DNA of 64,000 nucleotides from Serratia marcescens (GTDB lineage Bacteria; Pseudomonadota; Gammaproteobacteria; Enterobacterales; Enterobacteriaceae): NCBI RefSeq assembly GCF_001902635.1, contig NZ_MJAO01000005.1, positions 62,001 to 126,000 of the forward strand, read 5' to 3'. Shown piece by piece: positions 56,728 to 64,000 of this stretch (position 1 is its first letter; each line of letters starts with the position of its first letter). The notes under the pieces were generated by a model. It saw only the letters and a program-made list of their open reading frames with translations, ran no database searches and was not told where the DNA came from. The position numbers and the translations under genes were made by a program.

Positions 56728-57186
56728 ATGTTCCGTGGAGCGACGATGGTCAACCTCGACAGCAAAGGGCGGCTCGCCGTACCTACCCGATACCGGGAAT
56801 TGCTCAACGAGGAATCGCAAGGCCAAATGGTCTGTACCATTGACCTCCATCAGCCCTGCCTGCTGCTTTATCCTTTGCCCGAATGGGAAATTATTGAACA
56901 AAAATTATCACGTCTGTCGAGCATGAATCCCGCCGAGCGCCGCGTTCAGCGCCTGTTGCTGGGGCATGCCAGTGAGTGTCAGATGGATAGTGCCGGTCGT
57001 TTGCTGTTAGCCAATACGTTGCGGCAGCACGCCGGACTCACGAAAGAAGTGATGCTGGTCGGTCAGTTCAACAAGTTTGAACTGTGGGATGAACAGACCT
57101 GGTATCAACAAGTCAAGGATGATATTGACGCTGAACAGTCGACTCAGGAACCGTTGTCTGAGCGGCTACAGGACTTGTCGCTATAA
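56728..57186 (+). CDS. mraZ: Transcriptional regulator MraZ
   Basis: 152 residues, the E. coli length. Two swapped-hairpin AbrB/SpoVT-type halves, each with the DxxGR core: [11 protein letters not shown] at the start and [10 protein letters not shown] near residue 88. It forms a ring and binds the repeats upstream. First gene of the dcw cluster; rsmH follows after 2 bp. Confidence 0.97.
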   Translation: MFRGATMVNLDSKGRLAVPTRYRELLNEESQGQMVCTIDLHQPCLLLYPLPEWEIIEQKLSRLSSMNPAERRVQRLLLGHASECQMDSAGRLLLANTLRQHAGLTKEVMLVGQFNKFELWDEQTWYQQVKDDIDAEQSTQEPLSERLQDLSL

Positions 57187-57188
57187 GC

Positions 57189-58130
57189 ATGTTGGAAAAC
57201 TATAAACACACCACCGTCCTGCTGGACGAAGCCGTCAACGGCCTCAACATCCGCAGCAACGGCATATATATCGACGGTACTTTTGGTCGCGGTGGCCATT
57301 CTCGTCTGATTCTGTCCCAGCTGGGGCCGGAAGGGCGCTTGTTGGCGATTGACCGTGACCCTCAGGCGATTGCAGCCGCCAACTCCATTGAAGATCCTCG
57401 TTTTACCATCGTACACGGCCCATTCTCCGAGTTGTCGCACTACGTGCGGGAACGCGACCTGGTGGGCAAGATCGACGGTGTTCTGCTCGATCTGGGCGTT
57501 TCCTCACCGCAGCTCGACGATGCGGAGCGCGGTTTCTCCTTTATGCGCGACGGTCCGCTGGACATGCGCATGGATCCGTCCACCGGCCTGTCCGCCGCAG
57601 AATGGCTGATGAAGGCCGAAGCGGACGACATCGCCTGGGTGCTGAAAACCTTTGGCGAAGAGCGTTTCGCCAAGCGTATCGCGCGCGCCATCGTGGAAAG
57701 AAACCGCGTGGAGCCGATGACGCGCACCAAAGAGTTGGCGGATCTGATTGCCGATGCCAGCCCGTTCCGTGAAAAGCACAAGCACCCGGCGACGCGCAGC
57801 TTCCAGGCGATCCGTATCTATATCAACAGCGAACTGGAAGAGATCGAGCGTGCGCTCGACGGCGCGCTGGAAGTGCTGGCCCCACAGGGCCGTTTGTCGA
57901 TCATCAGCTTCCACTCGCTGGAAGACCGCATCGTCAAACGCTTTATGCGTCACCATAGCCGCGGCGCTCAGGTGCCGGCCGGCATTCCGTTGACCGAAGA
58001 ACAACTGCGCGGCATGGGCGGCCGGACGCTGAAAGCGCTGGGCAAAATGATGCCGTCGGAAGCTGAAGTGGCGGACAACCCGCGTGCGCGCAGCTCGGTA
58101 CTGCGTATTGCTGAGAGGATGCCTGCGTGA
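57189..58130 (+). CDS. rsmH: 16S rRNA (cytosine-1402-N4)-methyltransferase
   Basis: 313 residues. Methylates N4 of C1402 in 16S rRNA. The SAM-binding start [16 protein letters not shown] (residues 27-42) and [20 protein letters not shown] are typical. Its stop overlaps the ftsL start (GTGA). Confidence 0.97.
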   Translation: MLENYKHTTVLLDEAVNGLNIRSNGIYIDGTFGRGGHSRLILSQLGPEGRLLAIDRDPQAIAAANSIEDPRFTIVHGPFSELSHYVRERDLVGKIDGVLLDLGVSSPQLDDAERGFSFMRDGPLDMRMDPSTGLSAAEWLMKAEADDIAWVLKTFGEERFAKRIARAIVERNRVEPMTRTKELADLIADASPFREKHKHPATRSFQAIRIYINSELEEIERALDGALEVLAPQGRLSIISFHSLEDRIVKRFMRHHSRGAQVPAGIPLTEEQLRGMGGRTLKALGKMMPSEAEVADNPRARSSVLRIAERMPA

Positions 58131-58447
58131 TCGGCAACGAGCGTCACGGCCTGGTCGGGGTGATTGGCGGCGACCTGCTGCGCAACGCCAAGATCCCCAT
58201 GATTTTACTGATTGCGTCACTGGTTTCCGCGATTTTCGTGGTGACCACCGCGCACCGCACCCGCCTGCTGACCGCCGAGCGCGAACAACTGGTGTTGGAG
58301 CGCGATGCGCTGGATATCGAGTGGCGCAACCTGATTTTGGAAGAGAACGCCCTCGGCGACCACAGCCGGGTTGAACGTATCGCGACAGAAAAACTGCAGA
58401 TGCAACACGTTGATCCATCGCAGGAAAATATCATCGTTAAACAATGA
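58127..58447 (+). CDS. ftsL: Cell division protein FtsL
   Basis: 106 residues from a GTG start overlapping rsmH by 4 bp, with GAGAGG upstream. A bitopic membrane protein: short cytoplasmic part, one membrane segment ([19 protein letters not shown]), and a periplasmic leucine-zipper-like coiled coil from about residue 48. It forms the FtsQLB complex that activates FtsWI. Fifteen residues shorter at the N-terminus than E. coli FtsL (121); the periplasmic part is nearly identical. Confidence 0.95.
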   Translation: MIGNERHGLVGVIGGDLLRNAKIPMILLIASLVSAIFVVTTAHRTRLLTAEREQLVLERDALDIEWRNLILEENALGDHSRVERIATEKLQMQHVDPSQENIIVKQ

Positions 58448-58489
58448 ATGGTTTAACCGGAATAATGACACGGAGTAGAAAGGAAACGC

Positions 58490-60253
58490 ATGAAAGCAGC
58501 GCGCCCCGGTAAGTTGAGACGCCAGGAAGATCAGGCCAGCTTTGTCAGCTGGCGTTTTGCGTTGCTGTGCGGCTGTATTTTGCTGGCGATGGTCGGCCTG
58601 ATGCTGCGCGTCGCTTACCTGCAGGTCATCAATCCCGATCGTCTGGTGAAAGAAGGCGACATGCGTTCGCTGCGCGTGCAGGAAGTGCCGACCGCGCGCG
58701 GCATGATCAGCGATCGCGCCGGCCGCCCGTTGGCGGTCAGCGTGCCGGTCAATGCGGTGTGGGCGGATCCGAAAGAGCTGAACGAGCGCGGCGGCATCAC
58801 GCTGGACAGCCGTTGGAAAGCCCTTTCCGATGCGCTGAACATCCCGCTGGACCAACTCTCCAACCGCATCAACGCCAACCCGAAAGGGCGCTTCGTTTAT
58901 CTGGCGCGCCAGGTTAACCCGGCGATCGGCGACTACATCCACAAACTCAAGCTGCCGGGGATCTACCTGCGTCAGGAATCGCGCCGTTACTACCCGGCCG
59001 GGCAGGTGACGTCGCACATCATCGGCGTGACTAACATCGACGGGCAAGGTATCGAAGGCGTCGAGAAGAGCTTCGACCGCTGGCTGACCGGGCAACCGGG
59101 CGAGAGAACGGTGCGTAAAGACCGCTTCGGCCGGGTGATCGAAGATATCTCCTCCGTCGACAGCCAGGCGGCGCACAACCTGGTGTTGAGCGTCGATGAA
59201 CGCCTGCAGGCGCTGGTGTATCGTGAGCTGAACAACGCCGTGGCGTTCAACAAGGCCGAATCGGGCACCGCAGTGCTGATCGACGTGAACACCGGCGAAG
59301 TGCTGGCGATGGCCAACAGCCCGTCCTACAACCCGAACAACATGGCCGGTACGCCGAAAGAGACCATGCGTAACCGTGCTATCACCGATATTTTTGAACC
59401 CGGTTCAACCGTGAAGCCGATGGTGGTGATGACCGCGCTGCAAAACGGCGTGGTGAGAGAAAACAGCGTGCTGAACACCATCCCGTACCGCATTCAGGGC
59501 CACGAGATCAAAGACGTGGCGCGGTACTCGGAGCTGTCATTGACCGGGATCTTGCAGAAGTCGAGTAACGTCGGTGTTTCAAAGCTGGCGTTAGCGATGC
59601 CGTCCTCAGCGTTAGTAGATACTTACTCTCGTTTTGGGCTGGGAAAAGCGACCAATTTGGGGCTGGTCGGAGAAAGCAGTGGCATATACCCAAAAAAACA
59701 ACGGTGGTCTGACATAGAGAGGGCCACCTTCTCTTTCGGCTACGGGCTGATGGTAACTCCGTTACAGTTGGCGCGAGTCTATGCAACGATCGGCAGCCTG
59801 GGCGTGTATCGCCCATTGTCGATCACCAAGGTTGACCCTCCGGTCGCCGGCGAACGCGTTTTCCCTGAACCTCTGGTGCGCACCGTGGTGCACATGATGG
59901 AAAGCGTGGCCTTGCCGGGCGGCGGCGGCGTAAAAGCCGCCATCAAGGGATACCGTATCGCCATCAAAACCGGTACCGCGAAAAAAGTGGGCCCGGACGG
60001 CAAATACGTCAACCGATACATCGCTTATACCGCTGGCGTCGCGCCGGCAAGTAACCCCCGTTTTGCCCTGGTGGTCGTCATCAACGACCCGCAGGGTGGG
60101 AAATACTATGGTGGCGCAATCTCTGCGCCGGTGTTCGGTGCCATCATGGGCGGCGTATTGCGCACCATGAACGTCGAGCCTGACGCGTTGCCTACCGGTG
60201 ACAAAAGCGAATTAGTGATTAACAAGAAAGAGGGTTCAGGTGGCAGATCGTAA
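58490..60253 (+). CDS. ftsI: Septal peptidoglycan transpeptidase FtsI (PBP3)
   Basis: 587 residues. One N-terminal membrane anchor (about 22-42), a pedestal domain with [17 protein letters not shown], and a class B penicillin-binding transpeptidase domain. Active-site motifs are S306-TVK309 (EPGSTVKPM), S357-SN (QKSSNVG) and K492-TGT. It cross-links septal peptidoglycan with FtsW. No insertion near YRI or other change associated with beta-lactam resistance stands out. It overlaps murE by 14 bp. Confidence 0.98.
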   Translation: MKAARPGKLRRQEDQASFVSWRFALLCGCILLAMVGLMLRVAYLQVINPDRLVKEGDMRSLRVQEVPTARGMISDRAGRPLAVSVPVNAVWADPKELNERGGITLDSRWKALSDALNIPLDQLSNRINANPKGRFVYLARQVNPAIGDYIHKLKLPGIYLRQESRRYYPAGQVTSHIIGVTNIDGQGIEGVEKSFDRWLTGQPGERTVRKDRFGRVIEDISSVDSQAAHNLVLSVDERLQALVYRELNNAVAFNKAESGTAVLIDVNTGEVLAMANSPSYNPNNMAGTPKETMRNRAITDIFEPGSTVKPMVVMTALQNGVVRENSVLNTIPYRIQGHEIKDVARYSELSLTGILQKSSNVGVSKLALAMPSSALVDTYSRFGLGKATNLGLVGESSGIYPKKQRWSDIERATFSFGYGLMVTPLQLARVYATIGSLGVYRPLSITKVDPPVAGERVFPEPLVRTVVHMMESVALPGGGGVKAAIKGYRIAIKTGTAKKVGPDGKYVNRYIAYTAGVAPASNPRFALVVVINDPQGGKYYGGAISAPVFGAIMGGVLRTMNVEPDALPTGDKSELVINKKEGSGGRS

Positions 60254-61727
60254 TTTGCGCGACTTACTCGCCCCGTGGGTGCCGACGGCACCCGGGCGCG
60301 CGCTGCGGGAAATGACATTAGACAGCCGTGTGGCGGCTGCCGGGGATCTGTTTGTCGCCGTTGTCGGCCATCAAACGGATGGACGCCGCTATATTCCGCA
60401 GGCCATCGCGCAGGGCGTCGCTGCCGTGATCGCCGAAGCTGACGGTCAGGCCGAAGACGGCGCCATCGTTGAAATGCACGGCGTGCCGGTGATCTACCTG
60501 AGCCAACTGAACCAGCGCCTTTCCGCGCTGGCCGGGCGTTTTTACCACCAGCCGGGCGAGCGTCTGCGCCTGGTCGGCGTGACCGGCACCAACGGCAAAA
60601 CCACTACCACGCAGCTGCTGGCGCAGTGGAGCCAACTGCTGGGCGAAACCAGCGCGGTGATGGGCACCGTCGGCAACGGCCTGCTGGGCCAGGTGTGTCC
60701 GACTGAGAATACCACCGGTTCTGCGGTGGATGTTCAACACGTATTAAACGATTTGGCTGAACAGGGCGCGACCTTCGCCGCCATGGAAGTCTCTTCCCAC
60801 GGTCTGGTGCAACACCGGGTGGCGGCACTGCCGTTCGCCGCGGCGGTCTTCACCAACCTTAGCCGCGATCACCTGGATTACCACGGTGACATGGCCAACT
60901 ACGAAGCGGCCAAATGGTCGCTGTTCGCCGCCCACAGCGTGGGGCAGGCGATCATCAACGCCGACGATGAAGTCGGTCAGCGCTGGCTGAGCAAGCTGCC
61001 GGATGCGGTGGCGGTGACGATGCAGGATAACCTGCAGCCGGGCTGTCATGGCCGCTGGCTGAAAACCACGGCGGTCGACTATCACGACAACGGCGCCACC
61101 CTTCGTTTCAGCTCCAGCTGGGGTGACGGCGAAATCGAAAGCCGCCTGATGGGCGCTTTCAACGTCAGCAACCTGCTGTTGGCATTGGCGACGCTGCTGT
61201 CGCTGGGTTATCCGCTGGATAAACTGGTGGAAACCGGCAGCCGTCTGCAGCCGGTCTGCGGTCGCATGGAAGTGTTTAACGCGCCGGGCAAACCGACGGT
61301 AGTGGTGGATTACGCCCACACGCCGGATGCGCTGGAGAAAGCGCTGGAAGCCGCGCGCCTGCACTGCCAGGGGCAGCTGTGGTGCGTCTTCGGCTGCGGC
61401 GGCGATCGCGACAAGGGCAAGCGTCCGCTGATGGGCGGTATCGCCGAGCAGTTCGCCGATCGCGTGGTGATCACCGATGACAACCCGCGTACTGAAGAGC
61501 CGCGCGCGATTATCAACGACATCCTGAGCGGATTGCTGGACGCCGGGCAGGCGGTGGTGATCCACGGCCGCGCCGAAGCGGTGACCAGCGCCATCATGCA
61601 GGCGAAGGAACAGGATGTGGTGTTGGTGGCAGGCAAAGGCCACGAAGATTATCAGTTGGTGGGCAACCGCCGCCTGGATTACTCGGACCGTACGACGGTC
61701 GCCCGACTGCTGGGGGTGCTGGCATGA
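60240..61727 (+). CDS. murE: UDP-MurNAc-L-Ala-D-Glu:meso-diaminopimelate ligase
   Basis: 495 residues from a GTG start inside the end of ftsI, as in E. coli. A Mur ligase with the ATP loop TGTNGKT (115-121). The DNPR motif (TDDNPRTEE, near 413) selects meso-DAP over lysine, which fits a Gram-negative wall and links to dapB upstream. Overlaps murF by 4 bp. Confidence 0.98.
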   Translation: MADRNLRDLLAPWVPTAPGRALREMTLDSRVAAAGDLFVAVVGHQTDGRRYIPQAIAQGVAAVIAEADGQAEDGAIVEMHGVPVIYLSQLNQRLSALAGRFYHQPGERLRLVGVTGTNGKTTTTQLLAQWSQLLGETSAVMGTVGNGLLGQVCPTENTTGSAVDVQHVLNDLAEQGATFAAMEVSSHGLVQHRVAALPFAAAVFTNLSRDHLDYHGDMANYEAAKWSLFAAHSVGQAIINADDEVGQRWLSKLPDAVAVTMQDNLQPGCHGRWLKTTAVDYHDNGATLRFSSSWGDGEIESRLMGAFNVSNLLLALATLLSLGYPLDKLVETGSRLQPVCGRMEVFNAPGKPTVVVDYAHTPDALEKALEAARLHCQGQLWCVFGCGGDRDKGKRPLMGGIAEQFADRVVITDDNPRTEEPRAIINDILSGLLDAGQAVVIHGRAEAVTSAIMQAKEQDVVLVAGKGHEDYQLVGNRRLDYSDRTTVARLLGVLA

Positions 61728-63085
61728 TCCCTGTCTCTCTTCAGACACTGGCTGAGGTATTGAGCGCTGAACTGATCGGCGCCGATTGCCAAATTGTCGA
61801 GGTGACGACAGACACCCGCAAGGTGACCGCCGGCTGCCTGTTTGTGGCGCTGAAAGGCGAGCGTTTCGACGCTCACGACTTTGCGGCGGATGCCGTAGCC
61901 GCAGGTGCCGGGGCGCTGCTGGTGAGTAAGCGCTTATTGGTGGATGCACCGCAGTTGGTGGTGAAAGACACCCGTCTGGCGCTGGGGCAGCTTGGCGCCT
62001 GGGTGCGTCAGCAGGTGCCGGCGCGCGTGGTGGCGCTGACCGGCTCCTCGGGCAAGACATCGGTAAAAGAAATGACCGCCGCCATTCTGCGTGAATGCGG
62101 CGAAGTGTTGTATACCGCCGGCAACTTCAATAACGACATCGGCGTGCCGCTGACGCTGTTGCGTCTGGAGCCGCAGCATGATTTTGCCGTGATAGAGCTG
62201 GGCGCTAACCACATTGGCGAGATTGCTTACACCACCGCATTGACGTGTCCGCAGACCGCTTTGGTAAACAACCTGGCGGCTGCGCATCTGGAAGGCTTTG
62301 GCTCGTTGGCCGGCGTCGCTCAGGCAAAGGGTGAAATCTTTACCGGCCTGCCGGCCGACGGCGTGGCTATCATCAACGCCGATAACAATGACTGGCCGCG
62401 CTGGCAGAGCATGCTGGGCGGCAAAACCGTCTGGCGCTTCTCGCCGCAGGCCGCCGAAGGCGTGGACTTCTTCGCCAGCGACGTGCGGGTGAACGGCGCC
62501 GGCACGCAGTTCACGCTGCGCAGCCCGTTCGGCTCCGCCGAGATCGCGCTGCCGCTGCCGGGGCGCCACAACGTGGCCAATGCGCTGGCGGCAACGGCGC
62601 TGGCGATGTCGGTGGGCGCCACCCTCGAGGCGGTGCGTCAGGGGCTGAAACAGCTGCAGGCGGTGCCGGGGCGTCTGTTCCCGGTGGCACTGGCCGAAGG
62701 CAAACTGTTGCTGGACGACAGCTATAACGCCAACGTCGGGTCGATGACCGCGGCGGCGCAGGTGCTGGCGGAAATGCCGGGCTACCGCGTGATGGTGGTC
62801 GGCGATATGGCCGAGCTGGGCGCGGAAGCGGAAGAGTGCCACCGTCAGGTGGGCGAAGCCGCCCGTCTGGCCGGGGTCGACAAAGTGATCAGCGTCGGCG
62901 GTTTGAGCCGCGTGCTGAGCGAAGCGTCCGGCAATGGCGAACATTATCAGGACAAGACAGCAGTGATCGCGCGCGTGGCGGAATTACTGTCGGAACATGC
63001 GGTCATCACCGTGTTAATCAAAGGTTCACGTAGTGCCGCAATGGAGCAGGTAGTACGCGCGTTACAGGAGAAAGTACCATGTTAG
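61724..63085 (+). CDS. murF: UDP-MurNAc-tripeptide:D-alanyl-D-alanine ligase
   Basis: 453 residues. A Mur ligase with ATP loop TGSSGKTS (106-113), adding D-Ala-D-Ala to complete the pentapeptide precursor. The C-terminal domain has [13 protein letters not shown]. Overlaps murE by 4 bp and mraY by 7 bp. Confidence 0.97.
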   Translation: MIPVSLQTLAEVLSAELIGADCQIVEVTTDTRKVTAGCLFVALKGERFDAHDFAADAVAAGAGALLVSKRLLVDAPQLVVKDTRLALGQLGAWVRQQVPARVVALTGSSGKTSVKEMTAAILRECGEVLYTAGNFNNDIGVPLTLLRLEPQHDFAVIELGANHIGEIAYTTALTCPQTALVNNLAAAHLEGFGSLAGVAQAKGEIFTGLPADGVAIINADNNDWPRWQSMLGGKTVWRFSPQAAEGVDFFASDVRVNGAGTQFTLRSPFGSAEIALPLPGRHNVANALAATALAMSVGATLEAVRQGLKQLQAVPGRLFPVALAEGKLLLDDSYNANVGSMTAAAQVLAEMPGYRVMVVGDMAELGAEAEECHRQVGEAARLAGVDKVISVGGLSRVLSEASGNGEHYQDKTAVIARVAELLSEHAVITVLIKGSRSAAMEQVVRALQEKVPC

Positions 63086-64000
63086 TTTGGCTGGCCGAGC
63101 ATTTGGTCAAATATTACTCAGGCTTCAACGTCTTTTCTTATCTGACGTTCCGAGCCATTGTCAGCCTGCTGACCGCGCTGTTCCTGTCGCTGTGGATGGG
63201 TCCGCGGGTGATCAAGCGCCTGCAAGAAATGTCCTTCGGCCAGGTGGTGCGTAACGACGGCCCCGAGTCGCACTTCAGCAAGCGCGGCACGCCGACCATG
63301 GGCGGCATTATGATCCTGACCTCCATCACCATTTCGGTGCTGATGTGGGCCTACCCGTCCAACCCGTATGTCTGGTGCGTGCTGTTCGTGCTGGTGGGTT
63401 ACGGCATCGTCGGTTTCGTCGACGACTACCGCAAGGTGGTGCGTAAGGACACCAAAGGGCTGATCGCCCGCTGGAAGTATTTCTGGCAGTCGGTGATTGC
63501 GCTGATTGTCGCATTCGCCATGTACGCCGTAGGAAAAGACACGCCAGCCACCGAGCTGGTTGTGCCGTTCTTTAAGGACGTGATGCCGCAGCTGGGCCTG
63601 TTGTACATCCTGCTGGCCTATTTCGTGATCGTCGGCACCAGCAACGCGGTCAACCTGACCGACGGCCTGGACGGCCTGGCGATCATGCCGACGGTATTCG
63701 TGGCGGCCGGCTTCGCGCTGGTGGCCTGGGCGACCGGTAACATGAACTTCGCCAACTACCTGCATATTCCGTATCTGCGTCATGCCGGCGAGTTGGTGAT
63801 CGTGTGTACCGCCATCGTTGGCGCCGGCCTCGGGTTCCTGTGGTTCAACACTTACCCGGCTCAGGTGTTTATGGGCGACGTCGGTTCGCTGGCGCTGGGC
63901 GGCGCGCTGGGCACCATCGCGGTGCTGCTGCGCCAGGAGTTCTTGTTGGTGATCATGGGCGGCGTATTCGTGGTGGAAACGCTGTCGGTGATCCTGCAGG
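63079..64000 (+). CDS. mraY: Phospho-MurNAc-pentapeptide transferase MraY, 5' part
   Basis: Partial, cut by the right edge; 307 of about 360 codons are present. It makes lipid I by moving phospho-MurNAc-pentapeptide to undecaprenyl phosphate in the inner membrane. Catalytic aspartates D115 and D116 (FVDDYRKV) and D267 (FMGDVGS) are present, with NLTDGLDGL at 192-200. The start ATG overlaps the murF stop by 7 bp. Confidence 0.97.
   Translation, partial: MLVWLAEHLVKYYSGFNVFSYLTFRAIVSLLTALFLSLWMGPRVIKRLQEMSFGQVVRNDGPESHFSKRGTPTMGGIMILTSITISVLMWAYPSNPYVWCVLFVLVGYGIVGFVDDYRKVVRKDTKGLIARWKYFWQSVIALIVAFAMYAVGKDTPATELVVPFFKDVMPQLGLLYILLAYFVIVGTSNAVNLTDGLDGLAIMPTVFVAAGFALVAWATGNMNFANYLHIPYLRHAGELVIVCTAIVGAGLGFLWFNTYPAQVFMGDVGSLALGGALGTIAVLLRQEFLLVIMGGVFVVETLSVILQ

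Overview
The window is chromosomal DNA from a GC-rich member of the Enterobacterales, most likely a Serratia (S. marcescens-like). The evidence is close protein similarity to Escherichia coli across blocks with E. coli gene order (carAB-kefFC-folA-apaHG-rsmA-pdxA-surA-lptD-djlA-rluA-rapA-polB-yabI, thiBPQ-sgrR-sgrST, leuLABCD-leuO-ilvIH-cra-mraZ-rsmH-ftsLI-murEF-mraY). Two ERIC repeats and several departures from that order point the same way. The genus is inferred, not proven. I saw no tRNA or rRNA gene, insertion sequence, prophage or CRISPR array.

Region 1 (1-4800) holds the end of ispH and then the main accessory locus. This is a LysR-type regulator divergent from a three-gene operon: an isocyanide (isonitrile) synthase of the PvcA/IsnA family, an Fe(II)/2-oxoglutarate oxygenase of the PvcB/IsnB family and a GT1-type glycosyltransferase. 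The combination predicts a glycosylated aryl-vinyl isonitrile of the rhabduscin/byelyankacin type.

Region 2 (5000-18060) carries dapB, carAB with ARG boxes and a TTG start, the kefFC potassium efflux system, a LysE-family exporter, yjjP-yjjB, folA, and a Tat-exported PhoX phosphatase behind a probable Pho box.

Region 3 (18057-33240) holds the envelope and RNA block surA-pdxA-rsmA-apaG-apaH, lptD divergent from djlA, an ERIC element, rluA, rapA, polB with only a degenerate LexA-like site, and yabI.

Region 4 (33238-41050) has ilvBN with a valine-rich attenuator peptide (ivbL), thiBPQ behind a TPP riboswitch, sgrR, and the dual-function RNA SgrS with its peptide SgrT.

Region 5 (41250-54220) has a DASS-family anion transporter ending in a second ERIC element, the leuABCD operon with its leuL attenuator, leuO, a long-chain acyl-CoA synthetase and ilvIH. 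Region 6 (54380-64000) has cra, alaE and the start of the division and cell-wall (dcw) cluster under a MraZ-box promoter, running off the end inside mraY.

Branched-chain amino acid synthesis is unusually concentrated here: two acetolactate synthases (ilvBN and ilvIH), the whole leucine pathway, and leuO lie within about 21 kb. Each operon shows its own control signals.
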